Assembly (NCBI GenBank): GCA_963708115.1
Contig: CAVPRX010000002.1
Location: forward strand, 496,001-560,000
Reading direction: 5' to 3'
From: VRUE01 sp963708115
GTDB lineage: Bacteria; Actinomycetota; Thermoleophilia; Solirubrobacterales; 70-9
Length of the DNA: 64,000 nt
The position numbers were made by a program, and so were the translations under genes. Below the pieces are notes generated by a model. That model had not been told where the DNA came from. It ran no database searches and saw nothing but the letters and a program-made list of their open reading frames with translations. Each line of letters starts with the position of its first letter. Position 1 is the first letter of the stretch. Positions 61,164 to 64,000 of this stretch are shown piece after piece.

Positions 61164-61615
61164 GACAGCAGCCGCCGCATCCTCGGTCCGAGGGGCGTGA
61201 AGTCGTTCTCGCGGTAGAAGCGTTCGGTGGCGCCGAGCCCGGCGAAGCTCTCCTGCGGCAGGCCGACCTCCAGACGGGGAACGCCGGCGTCGGCCGCCCG
61301 CCGGACCAGGGCGAGGACCAGCTCACGGCCGAGCGCCTTGCTGCGCCAGTCGGGATGGACCCAGAGGTCCTGGATCGTCCCGTAGCGCCCTGGCACGTGG
61401 ATCGCGTACTGCCAGCTTGCGGCGAGGATGCCGACGACCCGGCCCTCATCCTCGGCGACGAGCAGCGCCCCGGCGCTCGGATCCTCGGCAAGGCGGCGCG
61501 CCCCATCCTCCAGCGCCGTGGCCGAGGGTCGCTCGCCGCCGAGCTCGATCAGCAGCGCTTCGACCGCGTTCGCCACGGCCGGCGCATCGTCGACCGTCGC
61601 CGCCCGCACGCTCAT
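61160..61615 (-). CDS. GNAT-family N-acetyltransferase
   Basis: 151 residues. MSVRAATVDDAPAVANAVEA, DEGRVVGILAASWQYAIHVP, IQDLWVHPDWRSKALGRELV (acetyl-CoA pyrophosphate loop region) and the final FYRENDFTPLGPR are the standard GNAT A/B motifs. It most likely transfers acetyl from acetyl-CoA to a small-molecule amine. Start ATG at 61615 overlaps the stop of the synthase (ATGA), and its own stop overlaps the deacetylase start. Confidence 0.82.
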   Translation of the reverse strand: MSVRAATVDDAPAVANAVEALLIELGGERPSATALEDGARRLAEDPSAGALLVAEDEGRVVGILAASWQYAIHVPGRYGTIQDLWVHPDWRSKALGRELVLALVRRAADAGVPRLEVGLPQESFAGLGATERFYRENDFTPLGPRMRRLLS

Positions 61616-63768
61616 CGGACCCCGGCGGCCTCCGCCTGCGGCTCCAGCTCCACCGACCAGGCCTCCGGGGCGGCGCTGCCGGTGACCGCCTCGGCGATCG
61701 TCGCCATCGGCGCCCTCGCCTTGAGCAGGATCTCGTCGAACTCGTCCTCGGGGTCGGACTGCATGACGATCGCGCCGCCGGCCCCGATCGTCGTCCGGCC
61801 GGGGCGCATCACGATCGTGCGGATGACGATGCTGAGGTCCATCGCGCCGTCGACCCCGAACCAACCGATCGCGCCGGAGTAGACGCCGCGCGCCTCGTCC
61901 TCGAGGTCGTCGATGATCTCCATCGTGCGCTCCTTGGGCGCGCCGGTCATCGAGCCGCCCGGGAAGCAGGCGCGGGCGCACTCCGCCGCGCTGCGGTTCG
62001 GGTCGAGCACGCCGCTGACCGTGGAGATCAGCTGGTGCACCGTCGCGTAGTCCTCGACGATCATCAGCTCGGGGACGCCGACGCTGCCGACCTCGCAGAC
62101 ACGGCCGAGGTCGTTGCGCAACAGGTCGACGATCATCAGGTGCTCGGCGTAGGTCTTCTCGTCTTCGGTCAGCTCGGAACGCAGCGCCTCGTCGCGCTCG
62201 GGGTCGGCGGAGCGCGACGTCGTGCCCTTGATCGGGCGCGCCTCGACCTGGCGATCGCGATCGACCGAGAGGAAGCGCTCGGGCGAGGAGCTGACGACCG
62301 CGATCTCGCCGAGCTTCAGGTAGGCGGCGAAGGGCGCCGGGTTGCGCCGCCGCAGCAGCCGGTAGAGGTCGAAGGGGTCGGGGCTGGCGTCGGTCGAGAT
62401 CTGGTCGGTGAGGCAGACCTCGTAGGACTCGCCGGCGGCGAGCTCGGCCTGGCTGCGTTCGATGTCGGCCAGGTACTGCTCGCGCCCGCGACCGCAGCGG
62501 AAGCTGACGTGGGAGTCGCCGGGGCCCTCGCCGAGGGCGAGTGGCGCAACCGGCTCGGGCGGGTCGGCGATGATCTCGCGCACCGCCTCCTCGGCCTCGT
62601 CTAGCCAGATCTCGGCTTCCGCCTCGTCGCCATGGCAGAGCGCGACAACATGCGTCCGTCTACGCACGTGGTCAACGGCGACGAGGCGGTTGGCGAGCAT
62701 CATCACTGCATCGGGCATGTCGGACCGATGCACGTTTGGCGAGCCGCAGTCCGCCTTGAGCTCGTAGCCGAGATAGCCGACGAAGCCACCCATCAGTCCG
62801 GGCGGCAGGTCGGCGGGGGGTGGCTCGATCGCGTGCCCTGCGAGCCCGCGGTCGAGCAAGTCGAAGATCGAGGCACGTTCGCTCGTCGTGCCGTCGGCGC
62901 CGTGCCGGAGCGCCGTGCCGGACTCGACGTCGTACTCGAGCACGCAGCGGCCGGGGCCGGCGCTGGTGCCGAGGAAGGAGCGCTGCGCGAGCCGCGTCGG
63001 CGCGTCGGCGCTGTCGAGCCAGAAGGCGTGCTCGGCGTCGCCGAAGAGGCGTTCGAAGAGCGCCTCGGTCGCCGGTTCGCCCGGGATCGTCCGCAGCCGC
63101 AGCTCGCTCTCGCTTCCGCTGCGGACGCGCCGCGCCACGCTGCGCGAGGCGGGCTGTAGGGGCCGCTTGGCGCCGCGCCAGCGCGGCGAGCGCTGCCGGC
63201 GGGCGAGCTCGTAGAAGTTCTCGACCAGCCTGGCGCCGTGCTCGGTGGCGATCGACTCGGGGTGGAACTGGACGCCCCACATCGGCCGGCGGCGGTGTTC
63301 GATCCCCATCACGACGCCGTCGTCGGCCCAGGCGGAGACGTTGCCGTCCGGGCCCATGTCGGTGATAGCCAGGGAGTGGTAGCGGACGACGGGGAAGTCC
63401 TGCGGGATGCCGGCGAAGAGCCCGTCCTCTGAGTGGTGGATGCGGCTGAGCCGGCCGTGCATCGCCTCCGGCGCGCTCGAGACCTTGCCGGCGAGCATCT
63501 GACCGAGCCCCTGGTGGCCGAGGCAGATGCCCAGCACCGGGATCTCGCTGTAGCGGAGGATGTCGTTGCAGACGCAGAAGTCGTGCCAGCGCTGCGGGTT
63601 GCCGGGACCGGGGGAGAGGACGATCGCGTCGAAGTCCCAGCGCGAGAGCGCCCGCCAGGAGACGGCGTCGTTGTCGACGACGATCGGCTCCTCGCCGCTG
63701 ACCCCGGCCAGCAGGTGGAAGACGTTGTAGGTGTAGGAATCGTGGTTGTCGACGAGCAGGGTCCTCAT
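61612..63768 (-). CDS. Aminodeoxychorismate synthase, PabA-PabB fusion (PapA-like)
   Basis: 718 residues. The N-terminal glutamine amidotransferase (1-190) has VDNHDSYTYN, VLGICLGHQGLGQML (Cys nucleophile) and WGVQFHPES (His/Glu). The C-terminal synthase (about 225-700) has ESYEVCLTDQI, YLKLGEIAVVSSSPERFLSV, the ADC-synthase-specific ARPIKGTT (Lys where anthranilate synthases have another residue) and GGSMTGAPKERTMEIID. It forms 4-amino-4-deoxychorismate from chorismate and glutamine. The fused form with a nearby mutase fits antibiotic-type pathways, though folate synthesis is possible. ATG 63768 overlaps the upstream stop. Confidence 0.87.
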   Translation of the reverse strand: MRTLLVDNHDSYTYNVFHLLAGVSGEEPIVVDNDAVSWRALSRWDFDAIVLSPGPGNPQRWHDFCVCNDILRYSEIPVLGICLGHQGLGQMLAGKVSSAPEAMHGRLSRIHHSEDGLFAGIPQDFPVVRYHSLAITDMGPDGNVSAWADDGVVMGIEHRRRPMWGVQFHPESIATEHGARLVENFYELARRQRSPRWRGAKRPLQPASRSVARRVRSGSESELRLRTIPGEPATEALFERLFGDAEHAFWLDSADAPTRLAQRSFLGTSAGPGRCVLEYDVESGTALRHGADGTTSERASIFDLLDRGLAGHAIEPPPADLPPGLMGGFVGYLGYELKADCGSPNVHRSDMPDAVMMLANRLVAVDHVRRRTHVVALCHGDEAEAEIWLDEAEEAVREIIADPPEPVAPLALGEGPGDSHVSFRCGRGREQYLADIERSQAELAAGESYEVCLTDQISTDASPDPFDLYRLLRRRNPAPFAAYLKLGEIAVVSSSPERFLSVDRDRQVEARPIKGTTSRSADPERDEALRSELTEDEKTYAEHLMIVDLLRNDLGRVCEVGSVGVPELMIVEDYATVHQLISTVSGVLDPNRSAAECARACFPGGSMTGAPKERTMEIIDDLEDEARGVYSGAIGWFGVDGAMDLSIVIRTIVMRPGRTTIGAGGAIVMQSDPEDEFDEILLKARAPMATIAEAVTGSAAPEAWSVELEPQAEAAGVR

Positions 63769-64000
63769 GCCGGTGCCTCCAGGCCGAGGCCGCGCGCGGC
63801 CCGGTCGAGGGTCGAGTTGACGACCCGCTGCACGTGCGGCGCCCGCTCCGCTTCCAGCTGCCAGCGGGAGAGGTGCGACGCGTAACGGGCCAGCGGTGCG
63901 ACCTGAAGGGTCTCGGTGACGCGGCCCAGCAGGCGCCCGTAGGTCTCCGCCTGGACGACCGCGAAGCGGTAATCGGGGTCGAGCTCTGGGGCGTCTGCGG
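63765..64000 (-). CDS. Unknown protein, C-terminal end only
   Basis: 78 codons to the window edge, ending at a TGA that overlaps the synthase ATG. The visible part is mostly alpha-helical: YRFAVVQAETYGRLLGRVTE, SHLSRWQLEAERAPHVQR and ENDS GLGLEAPA. No family recognised. In PapA/PapB clusters a prephenate-dehydrogenase-like enzyme would be expected here, but these residues do not decide it. Confidence 0.5.
   Translation of the reverse strand, partial: ADAPELDPDYRFAVVQAETYGRLLGRVTETLQVAPLARYASHLSRWQLEAERAPHVQRVVNSTLDRAARGLGLEAPA

Overview
The window is about 70% GC with short, often overlapping intergenic junctions and many GTG/TTG starts. Haem-type HtaA domains, ECF sigma factors and RDD, Ig-like and TolB-like secreted proteins suggest a high-GC actinobacterium. 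The family mix fits Thermoleophilia/Solirubrobacterales best, but that is an inference because no rRNA is present.

Layout. 0-6.4 kb (minus strand): an iron/haem acquisition locus. It holds a stand-alone DUF2470 protein, an IsdG/MhuD-type haem monooxygenase, a three-gene ABC importer, two HtaA-domain secreted proteins and a partial secreted molybdopterin-fold-like protein. Five palindromic TTAGGG-type boxes of the DtxR/IdeR kind sit at its promoters. 6.4-9.5 kb: an acyl-CoA carboxylase carboxyltransferase, a hydrolase and an HNH protein with a LexA-type box. 9.4-12 kb: tRNA-Gly, tRNA-Pro and an inserted pair of EcoRI-family adenine methyltransferase plus DUF262-HNH nuclease. 12-30 kb: housekeeping and secreted genes (VOC proteins, a pseudo-receiver/thioredoxin-reductase fusion, a 10-domain Ig protein, a TolB-like protein, an RTX-like protein, an ABC binding protein, TauE, hydrolases, Nudix, RDD, a trypsin-like protease, a haloalkane-dehalogenase-like enzyme and a metallophosphoesterase).

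30-38 kb is accessory. It has a LAGLIDADG-like gene, tRNA-Leu and tRNA-Glu. A large serine recombinase has its last codons inside tRNA-Glu. Its cargo is a DUF4062/TIR-like protein overlapping a 737-residue helical protein, a HigA/HigB-like toxin-antitoxin pair and an unknown gene. This is the best candidate for an undescribed (defence-type) system.

38-52.7 kb: a 14-blade propeller protein, a lipid kinase followed by a PAP2 remnant, a membrane phosphodiesterase, a metallo-beta-lactamase-fold protein, an AI-2E-type exporter, a SulP transporter, a RES/Xre toxin-antitoxin pair and an ECF sigma factor with its partner. 52.7-64 kb: an MFS exporter, a MarR regulator and a SnoaL protein, then a PQQ-propeller lipoprotein downstream of a tightly coupled operon. 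That operon runs unknown gene, PabA-PabB fusion, GNAT, HDAC-like deacetylase, small chorismate mutase, P450, N-hydroxylating FAD monooxygenase, and resembles a p-aminophenylalanine-type biosynthetic cluster.

Single-base indels break at least nine otherwise well-conserved genes. Many are one extra C or G at a CG step, so much of this breakage may be sequencing error. Two related fold-back elements of 164-168 bp lie directly at the stop codons of two genes.
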